Shown in pieces: positions 7,224 through 16,317 of a DNA stretch of 64,000 nt. Numbering within the stretch: the first letter of the stretch is position 1; each line of letters opens with the position of its first letter. The stretch is from Cyclobacteriaceae bacterium (lineage in GTDB: Bacteria; Bacteroidota; Bacteroidia; Cytophagales; Cyclobacteriaceae): positions 1 to 64,000 of the forward strand of contig JANQPQ010000034.1 of the NCBI GenBank assembly GCA_028285445.1. The letters run 5' to 3'. The position numbers were made by a program, and so were the translations under genes. The notes beneath the pieces are model-generated. The model worked only from the letters and a program-made list of their open reading frames with translations. It did no database searches and was not told the DNA's origin.

Positions 7224-9617
7224 CTACTCTTTGCTCAATACCATTGCCGGGTTGGCCCGGGCAGACAGTAGTGATTGATAACTTACGGTTGCAAATGTAA
7301 CCAGTAGGGTGAGACCCAATGTAAGCAAGTAGGCTCCCACCGGCATTGCCATCCGATTGGCAAAGGTGTTCAGCCATTCATCCATGAGGTAATAGGCCAG
7401 CGGCAAAGCTATGGCGCTGGCTAACAACACCAGCTTTAAGAACAGCCATAATAGCATCAAAAGTAATTGTTGCTCAGTGGCGCCAACCACCTTGCGTAGA
7501 CTTAATTCTTTTGATTTTTCGTGGGCAAGAAAAGATGCCAGCCCTACCAAGCCCAGGGCAGCAACAAAAACGGCCAATGCTGAGAAAAGCAGAAGTAACC
7601 GAGATAGGCCCTGATCTGCAACCAAGTGGTTATCGAACTCATCGTCAACAAAGCTGTAGTCAAAAGGAACCTCAGGGAAAAGCTCTTTCCACAGGCTTTC
7701 TATTCTCGCCAATGTGGTAGGGTTTGCAGCATCGGTTAGCCGTACCTGAAGGTAGAAAAAGCTCTCAGGATCGATATTTACTACCAACGGAGAAAGACTA
7801 TTTTTTGCAGAATAAAAATAGAAGTCTTTGAAAACCCCAATTACCGGCCCCGTTACTCCATAGGCACTGAGATTTCTACCTATTGGTTCAGCCCATTCCG
7901 TTTGCATGGAAGCCAGTAATTTAGCTGCCTGCTCGTTGATAAGAAATGCAGTAGAGTCGGAAGAAAACTCTCTGCTCAAATCCCGGCCAGCAACCATTTC
8001 AATTTTATAAGTCCGAAGCAGATCGTGGTCACTATAGATGGTTGGCATGGAGATGCCCTTTTCATCAGTAATACCTTCAGGATAATATCTGCCACCCCAT
8101 GGCTGCAGGCCGGGGTAGGTGGAGGAGGCCGTGATGTGACTTGCAATGCCCATCTTTATTAGCTCTTTTCGGAAAAGGTCTGTTTGTAAAGGATTTGAGG
8201 CTACCACCCTGGCGTTTTCTACTACGACTACCTGGCTACTTTCCAGGCCCAACTCAATATTCTTCATGAAGACCACTTGTTGGCGCATTACGCCCGTGGC
8301 AACAAGAAGCACCGTAGCCATAAAGAACTGAACAACTACCAGCACCTTCCTTTGGAAAGTTGAAACTGCCTTGCCACTGCCGCGTACTGCAAGTACTGCT
8401 CTCGGTTTGAGCCTGGAAACTTTCAATGCCGGGAATAGCCCCGCTGCGGTGGCCATGATTATAGTCAACATCAACATTTGTGTGATAACGCGTCCATTCA
8501 GAAAATCACCTGCTACAAATGCTTTTCCCGCAAACTGATTGAAGACGGGTAAAAGCAGGCCTGCGAGAAGGAATGTCAGCAAAAGGGCAATGCAGGCAGT
8601 CGCCACTGATTCCATTAGCAATTGGCTGATGATTCTTGACCTTGAGGAACCATGCATTTTCTTGACCCCGATTTCTTTCCAGCGCCCGATGGCCAGAGCC
8701 GAGGTAATATTTGCGAAGTTGATAATGGCTAGTATTACAATGCCATACGCAATCAGGGTTAAGATACTTACATATTCGCTGCTCCCACGAGGCTGAAAAT
8801 CATATCTCAGATCGGAATGAAGATAAATGTCTTCAAGGGCAAAAATGTCCGGCTTGTTCTTTTGGGCTACCTTCTCGCCGCCGTTGTTTCGTAGATAATC
8901 TGTGAAGTCGATCTTTAGCTGCTCTTTATCGAATTCGGGTGCCATGAGCAGGTAGGTATAGGCAAAGTGGGTACTCCAATTGGTATAAGAATCAGGAGCG
9001 AAGAAGTATTGCTTTACCAGTTGGTTGGGCAGTAGAAAATCGAACTGCAGGTGTGAGTTATTAGGACATTCTACTATGCCCTCTACCTCGAAGTTTACAA
9101 ATGTACCCCAGAGGTTTATTTGTAAATTCTTGCCAATTGGGTTTGTACTACCAAAATACTTCTCAACGGCTTTGGGTGTAATTACTATTTTCCCTGGATT
9201 GTGCAGGAAGCGATTCTTATCCCCTTGCAATACCGGGAAATCGAAAATGTCGAAGAACGTAGAGTCTGCAGCCACAATATCATATTGAGCGAATACCTCA
9301 TCTCCTCGTTTCACTGCCAGCCCAACGGTAATTCGTTGAAAAGTGACGTACTTCTCAATTGCGCTTATTTGCCCGTCTAGCGAGTTGGCCCAAACATATG
9401 GAACGATAGCCGTAACGCGATCTTGGATTGAAGAGTGCAGGCGATAGATTCGGTTACTCTTTGAATGAAACTTGTCGAAGCCGCGCTCATGGTTGACATA
9501 CAGCATAATGTATAGGAAAGTCAGCATGCCAATAACAAGGCCGGCGACATTGAGTAAGAAGTAGAACCTCTGCCTTCTTAAGGTTCTCAGCGAATGGCGT
9601 AGGGTGTGATTAAGCAT
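7224..9617 (-). CDS. FtsX/MacB-type ABC transporter permease
   Basis: This 797-residue paralogue has the same two-core layout as the permease at 3998. The N-terminal segment LLNVAGLVIGMLTFLYIMLY is a TM helix, followed by a periplasmic domain, an FtsX core with KEIGVKKMHGSSRSRI, a second periplasmic domain, and a C-terminal core with KELSLRKVVGATEQQL. The C-terminus is ANPAMVLSKE. The start at 9617 is supported by the family N-terminus MLNHTLRHSLRTLRRQ. It lies on the same strand as, and 98 bp downstream of, the ChrB-AraC regulator gene, so they may be co-expressed. No ATPase partner is visible. Confidence 0.9.
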   Translation of the reverse strand: MLNHTLRHSLRTLRRQRFYFLLNVAGLVIGMLTFLYIMLYVNHERGFDKFHSKSNRIYRLHSSIQDRVTAIVPYVWANSLDGQISAIEKYVTFQRITVGLAVKRGDEVFAQYDIVAADSTFFDIFDFPVLQGDKNRFLHNPGKIVITPKAVEKYFGSTNPIGKNLQINLWGTFVNFEVEGIVECPNNSHLQFDFLLPNQLVKQYFFAPDSYTNWSTHFAYTYLLMAPEFDKEQLKIDFTDYLRNNGGEKVAQKNKPDIFALEDIYLHSDLRYDFQPRGSSEYVSILTLIAYGIVILAIINFANITSALAIGRWKEIGVKKMHGSSRSRIISQLLMESVATACIALLLTFLLAGLLLPVFNQFAGKAFVAGDFLNGRVITQMLMLTIIMATAAGLFPALKVSRLKPRAVLAVRGSGKAVSTFQRKVLVVVQFFMATVLLVATGVMRQQVVFMKNIELGLESSQVVVVENARVVASNPLQTDLFRKELIKMGIASHITASSTYPGLQPWGGRYYPEGITDEKGISMPTIYSDHDLLRTYKIEMVAGRDLSREFSSDSTAFLINEQAAKLLASMQTEWAEPIGRNLSAYGVTGPVIGVFKDFYFYSAKNSLSPLVVNIDPESFFYLQVRLTDAANPTTLARIESLWKELFPEVPFDYSFVDDEFDNHLVADQGLSRLLLLFSALAVFVAALGLVGLASFLAHEKSKELSLRKVVGATEQQLLLMLLWLFLKLVLLASAIALPLAYYLMDEWLNTFANRMAMPVGAYLLTLGLTLLVTFATVSYQSLLSARANPAMVLSKE

Positions 9618-9715
9618 GGCCCTTGCGTTTTATAGCAAGAGTAAGGGATAGGCGCATTCCAAAATAGAACAGATTTGACCCTTTGGCCTCTATTTTACTT
9701 TCAGCTCATAGTAAT

Positions 9716-10558
9716 TTAGTCGGGCTTTAGCTTGGTCTTTTTAAAGACACTAGGTGTAAGGCCTGTTTGCTTCTTGAAGATTCTGGTGAAATGGCTTTGA
9801 TCGGAGAACCCCGTAAGGTAGGCTATTTCTGATAGGGAATATCGCCTGGTATTGAGTAGATCCACGGCCTTTTCAATCCTCAACTTGCGGATATACTCAC
9901 CAAAGCTGTGGTTATCAAAATACTTTGAGAATTCTCGAGAGAGGTAGGCCGGATGCACTTGCAGTGTCTTGGAAACGTCCTGCAAGCTCAAATTCATGTT
10001 TGTATCAATTTGGTCCTGGATCAAATCCTTTAACTCCGTGGCCCAGGCTGGTTTTTTCTGTGCTGATTTCTCAGCAAGAAACTTCCTGTAAACATCCAGC
10101 AGTAAACTCTCTGATGAGTTTTGGGTATGCTTCTCCTGTTGCAGGTAACGAGCCCAACTGTAGAGAGCATCGTATAGCACCATGCCCATTTCCAGTAGTT
10201 GCATATCGTCTTTTATATTGAAGGATAGGCCAGCCGATATGGCCCACAACCCGGCACATTGGCTGGCAAGCGCGTGGTCATCAGTGTCGGCTCCACGCAC
10301 AATGTTGGCAATGGTAGAAACAGCAGGGTCGTCGATCTTATGTTTTTTGATAAAATAGTCGAAGGTGCACTGATCATCGTAATGTGTGTATTCAACATCA
10401 GGGATATCATAAGGTATGGCACCAAAGGTCTCGGCGTTTGTCAGCACCTGCTCAAACGGAACGAAGATAAACTCAGCATCACTGTCAATGAAATTGCGGA
10501 TAAGCCAGGGGCAGGCGAGGCGATCTATTTTTGGGCGTTCACGGGTAATCCATTTCAT
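9716..10558 (-). CDS. ChrB-like domain fused to AraC-type DNA-binding domain
   Basis: This 280-residue protein joins two domains. Residues about 1-140 match the ChrB C-terminal (Chrome_Resist) domain: the opening RPKIDRLACPWLIRNFID, the DDQCTFDYFI block and the D/H-rich RGADTDDHAL segment. Residues about 180-275 are an AraC double helix-turn-helix, with LSLQDVSKTLQVHPAYLSRE as the first unit and the canonical second unit LSEIAYLTGFSDQSHFTRIF ending in GLTPSVFKK. A ChrB domain as the sensory half of an AraC regulator would suit chromate or other metal/oxyanion stress sensing. No chrA transporter is seen nearby, so the effector is unknown. Confidence 0.85.
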   Translation of the reverse strand: MKWITRERPKIDRLACPWLIRNFIDSDAEFIFVPFEQVLTNAETFGAIPYDIPDVEYTHYDDQCTFDYFIKKHKIDDPAVSTIANIVRGADTDDHALASQCAGLWAISAGLSFNIKDDMQLLEMGMVLYDALYSWARYLQQEKHTQNSSESLLLDVYRKFLAEKSAQKKPAWATELKDLIQDQIDTNMNLSLQDVSKTLQVHPAYLSREFSKYFDNHSFGEYIRKLRIEKAVDLLNTRRYSLSEIAYLTGFSDQSHFTRIFKKQTGLTPSVFKKTKLKPD

Positions 10559-10737
10559 GGCCTAATATCTCCAGTTTTAGAATCTAAAAGTTGAATAATT
10601 TTTACCTTTTTGAACGGAATTTACTCCATAACCAGCTACTATTAGTTGTGCAGGGGAAACAGCGATTCTATTGGACAATTAGCAACACGATTTGGTAACG
10701 ATGAGTTAAGATGTGTAGCGAATTCAATACGTTACAT

Positions 10738-10755
10738 TGTATCAATATTGATACA
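10738..10755. promoter_or_regulatory. 18-bp perfect palindrome, candidate operator
   Basis: The sequence TGTATCAATATTGATACA is identical to its reverse complement. Its symmetry and A/T-rich centre suit a dimeric helix-turn-helix repressor such as PadR or TetR type. AraC proteins usually bind direct repeats, so the neighbouring ChrB-AraC protein is not the obvious ligand. It lies about 110 bp upstream of the permease start and 180 bp upstream of the regulator start. Confidence 0.5.
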
Positions 10756-10777
10756 GGTTAACGTGTACACGAAGGTT

Positions 10778-10797
10778 AAAAAGGGCCCCTGAGGGCC
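10778..10797 (-). terminator. Hairpin with U-run in minus orientation
   Basis: The arms GGCCC (10784-10788) and GGGCC (10793-10797) flank a 4-nt loop. Five A residues precede the left arm, so in the minus-strand transcript the hairpin is followed by a U tract. There is no minus-strand gene directly upstream for it to terminate, so it may block antisense or leader transcription. Confidence 0.35.
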
Positions 10798-10864
10798 AAA
10801 ATGTACGATTTTGGCTCTGGCACGTCTTTTGGCTTGCAAGGATGTTAAACCTAGTATTGAAGTC

Positions 10865-13219
10865 ATGATAAAGAATTACCTACGGATAGCCTACCGCCGC
10901 CTGAAAAACGATAAATACTTCCTGTTAATCAATACTCTGGGCTTGTCCCTGGGCCTGGCCACTTGTATGCTCATTCTTTCTTTTGTTAAGGATGAACTTA
11001 CCTACGATAAGTGGCACACTAATTCAGACCGCATAGTAAAGATATCTCGCTCCGTAAATGATGGGGCATTCTACATAGGAACACCCAGTGCTTTAGGCCC
11101 CTCCATGATTGAGGAACTCCCAGGTATTGAAAATGTGATGCGCACTTCATTTGGTGGCTCGGAAGTTGTCATTTCAGTTCATGATGAGATTTATGGTGAA
11201 GACGAATTCCATTACATGGACCCCAGTGTTTTTACCATGCTTAATTTCGACCTGAAAATTGGCAATGAGAAAACTGCTATCAGCAATAAAAGGACAGTAG
11301 TGATATCTCAAGAGGTGGCTGATAAGTACTACCCTGGCAACACCGCCATGGGAAAAACTCTGCTCGTCAATGGAGATGAGTACGAGATCACAGGAATTTT
11401 GGCAGACTTCCCGTCCAACTCTTCATTCAAAATGAGATTCATTGCCGCATATGATAATTTGGAAAGGGATGGAACCGTGGATTCCTGGGAAGTAGGCAGT
11501 GGATACACCTATGCACTATTGCAGCAAGACTATACGATGGAGCAGATGCTTGAGGACGTTAGTGCCATGGTGGAGAAGAACAAGGCTTCTAATGATGGCA
11601 TCGAGTATCATGCCGAACACTTTGAAGACCTCTACCTTTATGGTCGCATTAGAGGTAGAGGCTCGGAGTTGAGCGGTAGCATTACCTATGTCTACATTTT
11701 CTCAGTAATAGCTTTTGTAATTCTGCTGCTGGCCTTTGCCAATTATATTAATCTCAGCACAGCAAAAGCAACTGAAATAGCCAAAGAAGTGGGGGTTAGA
11801 AAAGCCGTTGGAGCTTCCAAGCGACAGGTCATCTTCCAATTTCTCGGAGAGTCATTAGTAATAACCACTATCTCCTTTCTGGCGGCCTTGGGTCTGTTAG
11901 AGTTACTTCTCCCCATGCTCAACGACATCACCGGTAAAAGCATTGACCTCGACTACTTCGGTGACCCATTGGTGCTACCTGTCTTTGTGTTATTCATTCC
12001 CATAACGAGCCTCTTAGCTGCCCTCTATCCGGCCTGGGTTATCTCACGTTTCAATGCGTCGCAAACACTAAAATCCAAGGTATACGCCGGAGGTGGTAAC
12101 TTTGGCTTGCGCAGGGTATTGGTAGTTTTCCAGTTCACAATATCCCTGGCACTAATTGCTTCAACATTGATAATAAAGGGCCAGCTAATCTTTTTTCAAA
12201 ACTATGATCTGGGCTTTAGCAAAGAACAAATCCTGCGGGTTGACCTCGGCAGGAGCTATGACATTCCTTACAATCAAATTAAAGATGAGTTTAGTAAAGT
12301 AGTTGGAGAGGTGAATATTACCGGATCACCGCTGCCATCTGTAGATGGCCTAGCTTCCATGGATTTAGATAGTGTCAGTAAAAAAACCTCGCTCGTGTTT
12401 TACATGAATGTTGATTATAACTTCTTTGACTACTTCGATGTGGAACTTGAGCAAGGCAAAGCATTTGATGTCAACAACCCAGGCAAGCTTGAAAAAACCG
12501 TAATAGTAAACCAGGAATACATGGACGTTTTTGGCTTAGAAAGCATGGGTGATAAGGAAGTCCCCATCTGGCTTAATGGCGAAACAATAAAGTCTGAGAT
12601 TATCGGAGTAGTTGGTGATTTTCACTACAGCTCGTTAAAGTCGATTAACTACCCGTTAGTAATTGCCTATAGAGAAAATAGAATTCAGGCCATCGACCTT
12701 AGAATTAACACTGAGAATACTGCAGAAACGCTTGCCGGCCTGCAATCGGCCTGGAAGGATATGAACCTTGACAAGCCCTTTGAATATGCCTTCCTTGATG
12801 ATGTCTACAATGATTTCTACTCTCGGGAAAGCAAGCTTAATCAATTGGCTTCATACTTTACCGGACTGGCAATAGTTATCGCCTGTTTAGGTTTAATCGG
12901 GTTGTCAATGTTTACCATCCGAAAGAAGTCAAAAGAAATAGGGGTACGAAAAGTACTGGGAGCCGGATTTGGCAGCCTTATGCTACTGCTTTCGAAGGAG
13001 CTGTTGATCTTCTTCGGTATCGCCATACTATTCGGCTCCACCATATCCTTCTTTTTGATGAGAGAATGGCTTGAAGGCTTTAGTTACAGGATCAACCTGG
13101 AGCCGGTATATTTTATATCGGGAGCAGCTATTTTCTTTGCGGTGGCATTCCTTTCGTTCTGGGTTGAAATGCGCAAAGCCGCCAAACTAGACCCCGTTAG
13201 CTTACTCAAAGACGAGTAA
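10865..13219 (+). CDS. FtsX/MacB-type ABC transporter permease
   Basis: The protein has 784 residues from the ATG at 10865, which gives the family N-terminus MIKNYLRIAYRRLKNDKYFLL seen also at 3998. An 18-codon upstream extension looks non-coding. The layout is an N-terminal TM helix, a periplasmic domain, an FtsX core (KEVGVRKAVGASKRQV), a second periplasmic domain, and a C-terminal core (KEIGVRKVLGAGFGSL) ending DPVSLLKDE. Of the four permeases here, this one has the most distinctive upstream region, with the 18-bp palindrome. No ATPase is adjacent. The second MacB-like periplasmic region is shorter than in the paralogues. Confidence 0.9.
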   Translation: MIKNYLRIAYRRLKNDKYFLLINTLGLSLGLATCMLILSFVKDELTYDKWHTNSDRIVKISRSVNDGAFYIGTPSALGPSMIEELPGIENVMRTSFGGSEVVISVHDEIYGEDEFHYMDPSVFTMLNFDLKIGNEKTAISNKRTVVISQEVADKYYPGNTAMGKTLLVNGDEYEITGILADFPSNSSFKMRFIAAYDNLERDGTVDSWEVGSGYTYALLQQDYTMEQMLEDVSAMVEKNKASNDGIEYHAEHFEDLYLYGRIRGRGSELSGSITYVYIFSVIAFVILLLAFANYINLSTAKATEIAKEVGVRKAVGASKRQVIFQFLGESLVITTISFLAALGLLELLLPMLNDITGKSIDLDYFGDPLVLPVFVLFIPITSLLAALYPAWVISRFNASQTLKSKVYAGGGNFGLRRVLVVFQFTISLALIASTLIIKGQLIFFQNYDLGFSKEQILRVDLGRSYDIPYNQIKDEFSKVVGEVNITGSPLPSVDGLASMDLDSVSKKTSLVFYMNVDYNFFDYFDVELEQGKAFDVNNPGKLEKTVIVNQEYMDVFGLESMGDKEVPIWLNGETIKSEIIGVVGDFHYSSLKSINYPLVIAYRENRIQAIDLRINTENTAETLAGLQSAWKDMNLDKPFEYAFLDDVYNDFYSRESKLNQLASYFTGLAIVIACLGLIGLSMFTIRKKSKEIGVRKVLGAGFGSLMLLLSKELLIFFGIAILFGSTISFFLMREWLEGFSYRINLEPVYFISGAAIFFAVAFLSFWVEMRKAAKLDPVSLLKDE

Positions 13220-13330
13220 CATTTGTGTAACCGACGAAATATAAAAATCCCCCTTTCCACGTTAGCGGCAAAGCAGACTTTTTGTGTTAGTGTTTAGTAA
13301 CTTGATAAAGATTTCCTTATCAAACCCCTT

Positions 13331-13954
13331 ATGCGAACTGCTATAGTAACAGCTATTCTACTTTTGGTTGGAATGGGCATTTCTCGAGCCCAAAACCAAC
13401 CCGATCCGTTGGGACGCTCTCTGCAATTCAAGTTATTGCCTCTGGGGCTCATAGATCCATACAAGCCAGCCATTAGGGCCTCTACTGAATGGCGTGTAAG
13501 TGAGAAGAAAGCATGGGAGCTTGAACTTGGTGCCTCCCCATTTGAAAGGAAAGGATACCAGGTAAGGGCTGAGCTAAAGGAATATCATCAGCAGTTGGCC
13601 TATTACTCCGTTGGGGTCTTCTATCATAAATATGATTTTGTGGAGCAACCTTCCTTTTTGGAAACGAACCCTCTGGGGCCACCAGAGCCCTTTGATGTTG
13701 GCGTAGTTCGCCAGCAGGCCGGTGTAGATCTGCGAACGGGTTTTCAGCGCAGATTGGGTTTCAACACATTTATAGAAGTCTATGCCGGTGCAGGGGCCAT
13801 GTTGCAAATAAGAGAACACGATGGCCCCGACGAATACCAAATTGGGGAGTCGTTCTTTGCCAGGGATGTGAGCGAAGGCCTGAAAGTCTTGCCCAAGTTT
13901 TCATTGGGAGTAAAGGTTGGTTTTACATCTGCCCTTAAAGGCAAGCACGACTAA
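13331..13954 (+). CDS. Secreted small beta-barrel candidate
   Basis: This 207-residue protein carries a Sec signal peptide (MRTAIVTAILLLVGMGISRAQ). The rest alternates short strands with Gly and aromatic residues (WELELGASPFERKGY, LAYYSVGVFYHKYDF, NTFIEVYAGAGAMLQIRE). It looks like an eight-strand outer-membrane barrel or a DUF3575-type protein, but I cannot assign a family. Its start follows the permease gene by 111 bp, so it could have its own promoter. Nothing in it hints at an enzymatic role. Confidence 0.7.
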   Translation: MRTAIVTAILLLVGMGISRAQNQPDPLGRSLQFKLLPLGLIDPYKPAIRASTEWRVSEKKAWELELGASPFERKGYQVRAELKEYHQQLAYYSVGVFYHKYDFVEQPSFLETNPLGPPEPFDVGVVRQQAGVDLRTGFQRRLGFNTFIEVYAGAGAMLQIREHDGPDEYQIGESFFARDVSEGLKVLPKFSLGVKVGFTSALKGKHD

Positions 13955-14061
13955 GTATCCCTGTAGCATTCCGCTGACATTACAGTACTGGCCTTTCTGG
14001 GGGATTCCCCTTATCTTAACTTCCATTGTAAAAAGTAGTTTCTCTAACCCAAATCAACCCT

Positions 14062-14811
14062 ATGAGAAAATTGGTGATCACGATATTGGCGCTTGGCTTT
14101 TCGGCAAGTCTGGCACTGGCGCAAGACCAATACATTTTCCCTTACGGGGGTGGCCAAAATAAACTTTTCATCAAGGAGATAATCAAGCTAACCGGGAAGG
14201 AGCGCCCCAAGATCTGCTACCTGCCAACAGCTTCGGGTGATAGTCAGCGTAACATCATTCGTTGGTACGATCTGGTACATGACCTCTCGGTGGAGCCCTA
14301 TGTGCAAAGAGTCTGGATCAGTTCTTACAATCAAAAAGTTTCTTTTGAAGAATTCCTGTTGAGTATGGACGCCATCCTGGTTGGTGGCGGCAATACCCTA
14401 AACATGATAGCCATCTGGAAGGCACAAGGCATTGATGTAGCCTTGAAGAAGGCTTTGGAGAAGGGCATAGTGCTTGCGGGTGGCAGTGCAGGTTCCCTTT
14501 GCTGGTTTGATAACGGAACCACCGATTCGCGGCCCATAGAATTGAGTGTGGTGGAAGGGCTGGGATTCCTTCCCTTTAGCCATAGCCCCCACTATCACAG
14601 TGAGGAATACAGGAGGCCGCTTTATCATAAGAACATAAAAGAGGGAATCTTTAAGGCTGGCTATGCCATGGACGACTACTCCGGGATCATCTTCAAGAAC
14701 GGCGAGCCCTGGAAGGTGGTTTCCCTGGGAGAAGAGTACAACTCCTATTTTGTCTATATGAAAGATGGCGAATTAGTAGAGACGAAACTGGAAGCGGAGA
14801 TTATTGAATGA
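14062..14811 (+). CDS. Peptidase S51 (dipeptidase E / cyanophycinase family), exported
   Basis: This 249-residue protein has a signal peptide (MRKLVITILALGFSASLALAQ) followed by a class I glutamine-amidotransferase-like fold. The nucleophile elbow GGSAGS places the catalytic serine at residue 142, and His174 or His177 in FSHSPHYHSE is the likely triad partner. GGGNTLNM is the conserved loop of the family. S51 enzymes cleave aspartyl dipeptides (PepE) or cyanophycin. The signal peptide is unlike cytoplasmic E. coli PepE and suggests a periplasmic or secreted site. Its stop overlaps the next start by 4 nt (ATGA), so translation of the C-N hydrolase is coupled. Confidence 0.88.
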   Translation: MRKLVITILALGFSASLALAQDQYIFPYGGGQNKLFIKEIIKLTGKERPKICYLPTASGDSQRNIIRWYDLVHDLSVEPYVQRVWISSYNQKVSFEEFLLSMDAILVGGGNTLNMIAIWKAQGIDVALKKALEKGIVLAGGSAGSLCWFDNGTTDSRPIELSVVEGLGFLPFSHSPHYHSEEYRRPLYHKNIKEGIFKAGYAMDDYSGIIFKNGEPWKVVSLGEEYNSYFVYMKDGELVETKLEAEIIE

Positions 14812-15539
14812 GGATTGCGGCAGTTCAGACCAGACCCCATAGGGGTAATATACAAGCTAACATAGACCGCCATTTGGAGATTGCCGCCATGTGCGCCCAG
14901 CAGGGAGCGGAGGCAGTTTTCTTCCCCGAACTCTCATTAACTGGCTACGAACCAACACTGGCTGCTGAACTGGCCATTAATGCTCTTGATAGTAGATTGA
15001 AGGTTTTTCAGGAATTGGCGGCAGAAGAGCAATTGGTAATCGGGGTGGGAGCTCCAACCATCGATGGCAACTCATTCAACATAAGCATGATTATATTTCA
15101 TGCTGAAGAGGAGCCCACTGTCTACCCCAAGCACTATCTTCACCACGAAGAAGAAGCCTACTTTTCATGTGGCCAAAAGATAGAGTTGCTGCTGGGAGGC
15201 AAAGCCAGAATAGCTCCGGCAATCTGTTATGAGTTGTCTATAGCCGATCATGCAAAGGCAGCTAGTGAGAGGGGAGCGGAAATCTACCTGGCCAGCGTTG
15301 CCAAAACGGAAGAGGGTGTCACCAGGTCAGTGGAACGTCTATCGGAGGTTGCAAGGGATTATGGCATGGTGACAATAATGGCTAACTGTGTTGGGATGAA
15401 TGACAATGTACTTTGTACGGGAAGTTCAGCAATTTGGAGTGATGAAGGCACCATGATGGGACAGTTAGGAACGGATACGGAAGGGGTTTTGCTTTACGAT
15501 ACGGAAAGCAGGCAAGTAATAACTCAAAATATAGATTGA
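14808..15539 (+). CDS. Carbon-nitrogen hydrolase (nitrilase superfamily)
   Basis: The protein has 243 residues with the superfamily's Glu-Lys-Cys triad visible: E41 in FFPELSLTGY, K108 in VYPKHYLHHEEE, and C140 in APAICYELS. These enzymes hydrolyse amides, N-carbamoyl groups or nitriles. The length fits the compact amidase/omega-amidase branches with no extra domain. There is no signal peptide, so it acts in the cytoplasm. It overlaps the S51 gene by 4 nt and precedes the racemase by 1 nt, so the substrate is probably an amino-acid or small-peptide amide, though this is inferred from context only. Confidence 0.88.
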   Translation: MRIAAVQTRPHRGNIQANIDRHLEIAAMCAQQGAEAVFFPELSLTGYEPTLAAELAINALDSRLKVFQELAAEEQLVIGVGAPTIDGNSFNISMIIFHAEEEPTVYPKHYLHHEEEAYFSCGQKIELLLGGKARIAPAICYELSIADHAKAASERGAEIYLASVAKTEEGVTRSVERLSEVARDYGMVTIMANCVGMNDNVLCTGSSAIWSDEGTMMGQLGTDTEGVLLYDTESRQVITQNID

Positions 15540-15540
15540 C

Positions 15541-16272
15541 ATGACCAAGCAAATAGGGATAGTGGCCCATAGTTATGAAGGCGCCTCACTTTGTTTTCTT
15601 ACGGCCTGCCGGGAAGGAACTACTGCCATGGGAGAGCATATGCATCCTACTATCAACATGAGTGCTATTCCTATGGGGCTGAGTTTAGACGCTTGGGAAT
15701 CTGATGACTATCAGGAGATTGCTAAACATTTAATTGCCGGGGCAGAGCAAGTGGCCAGAGCCGGTGCTGATTTTTTCCTTTGCCCGGATAATACTGCCCA
15801 CATTGTGCTGGAGCAATATATTGAGAAAATGCCGCTACCGGGATTGCATATAGCTGAGGTGGTTTGTGCGGCGATCAAAGCAAAAGGATGGACCAAGGTT
15901 GGTCTGTTAGGCACTAAATGGACCATGACCGGACCAGTTTATGCTGCCGCCTTGGAAAAGAATGGCCAGGAAAGAATTGTTCCTAATGAAGACCTGCGTA
16001 TGCAACTTAATGCTGCCATTTTCGAAGAGCTTTGCCTGGGTGTCTTCAAAGAATCAACCACCAACCTTTATATTCAGGCCATCGAAGAGCTAAAGCAAAA
16101 TGGAGCTGAATGTGTGATATTAGGCTGCACGGAAATCCCGCTGATTATTAATGACGATAACTCTCCGCTGCCGACCTTGGATAGCACGAGGCTACTGGCT
16201 AAGTATGCTGTTAAGGTGGCTACCTCAAGAAGTGAGTTACCTGACAGCGGTTGGATAGATCCAGGATTCTAA
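15541..16272 (+). CDS. Aspartate/glutamate-type amino-acid racemase
   Basis: The 243-residue protein belongs to the PLP-independent Asp/Glu racemase superfamily, which uses two cysteines. The first lies in the variant motif CPDNTAH (C81) and the second in ILGCTEIPLI (C196). GxVAHSYEGAS at the N-terminus is the substrate-binding start. The CPDNT form differs from the CNTAH of classical glutamate racemase MurI and is seen in other branches of the family. It is the last gene of the tight trio with the S51 peptidase and the C-N hydrolase, which suggests use of a D-amino acid or conversion of Asp/Glu released from peptides. Confidence 0.88.
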   Translation: MTKQIGIVAHSYEGASLCFLTACREGTTAMGEHMHPTINMSAIPMGLSLDAWESDDYQEIAKHLIAGAEQVARAGADFFLCPDNTAHIVLEQYIEKMPLPGLHIAEVVCAAIKAKGWTKVGLLGTKWTMTGPVYAAALEKNGQERIVPNEDLRMQLNAAIFEELCLGVFKESTTNLYIQAIEELKQNGAECVILGCTEIPLIINDDNSPLPTLDSTRLLAKYAVKVATSRSELPDSGWIDPGF

Positions 16273-16317
16273 CCTATTTTAGCACTTTCCGAAACACTTC
16301 AAAAGTCTTGCATTTTG

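Larger units (their letters stand above)
10559..10864. other. Divergent intergenic region with operator-like palindrome
   Basis: This 306-bp spacer separates the ChrB-AraC gene (minus) from a permease gene (plus). It contains an 18-bp perfect palindrome (10738-10755) and a G/C hairpin (10784-10797). I see no perfect TAnnTTTG box; the nearest is TACATTGT around 10733, directly abutting the palindrome. No small ORF with credible features is present. The sequence from 10811 could be read in frame with the permease but lacks permease-like residues. Confidence 0.6.
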
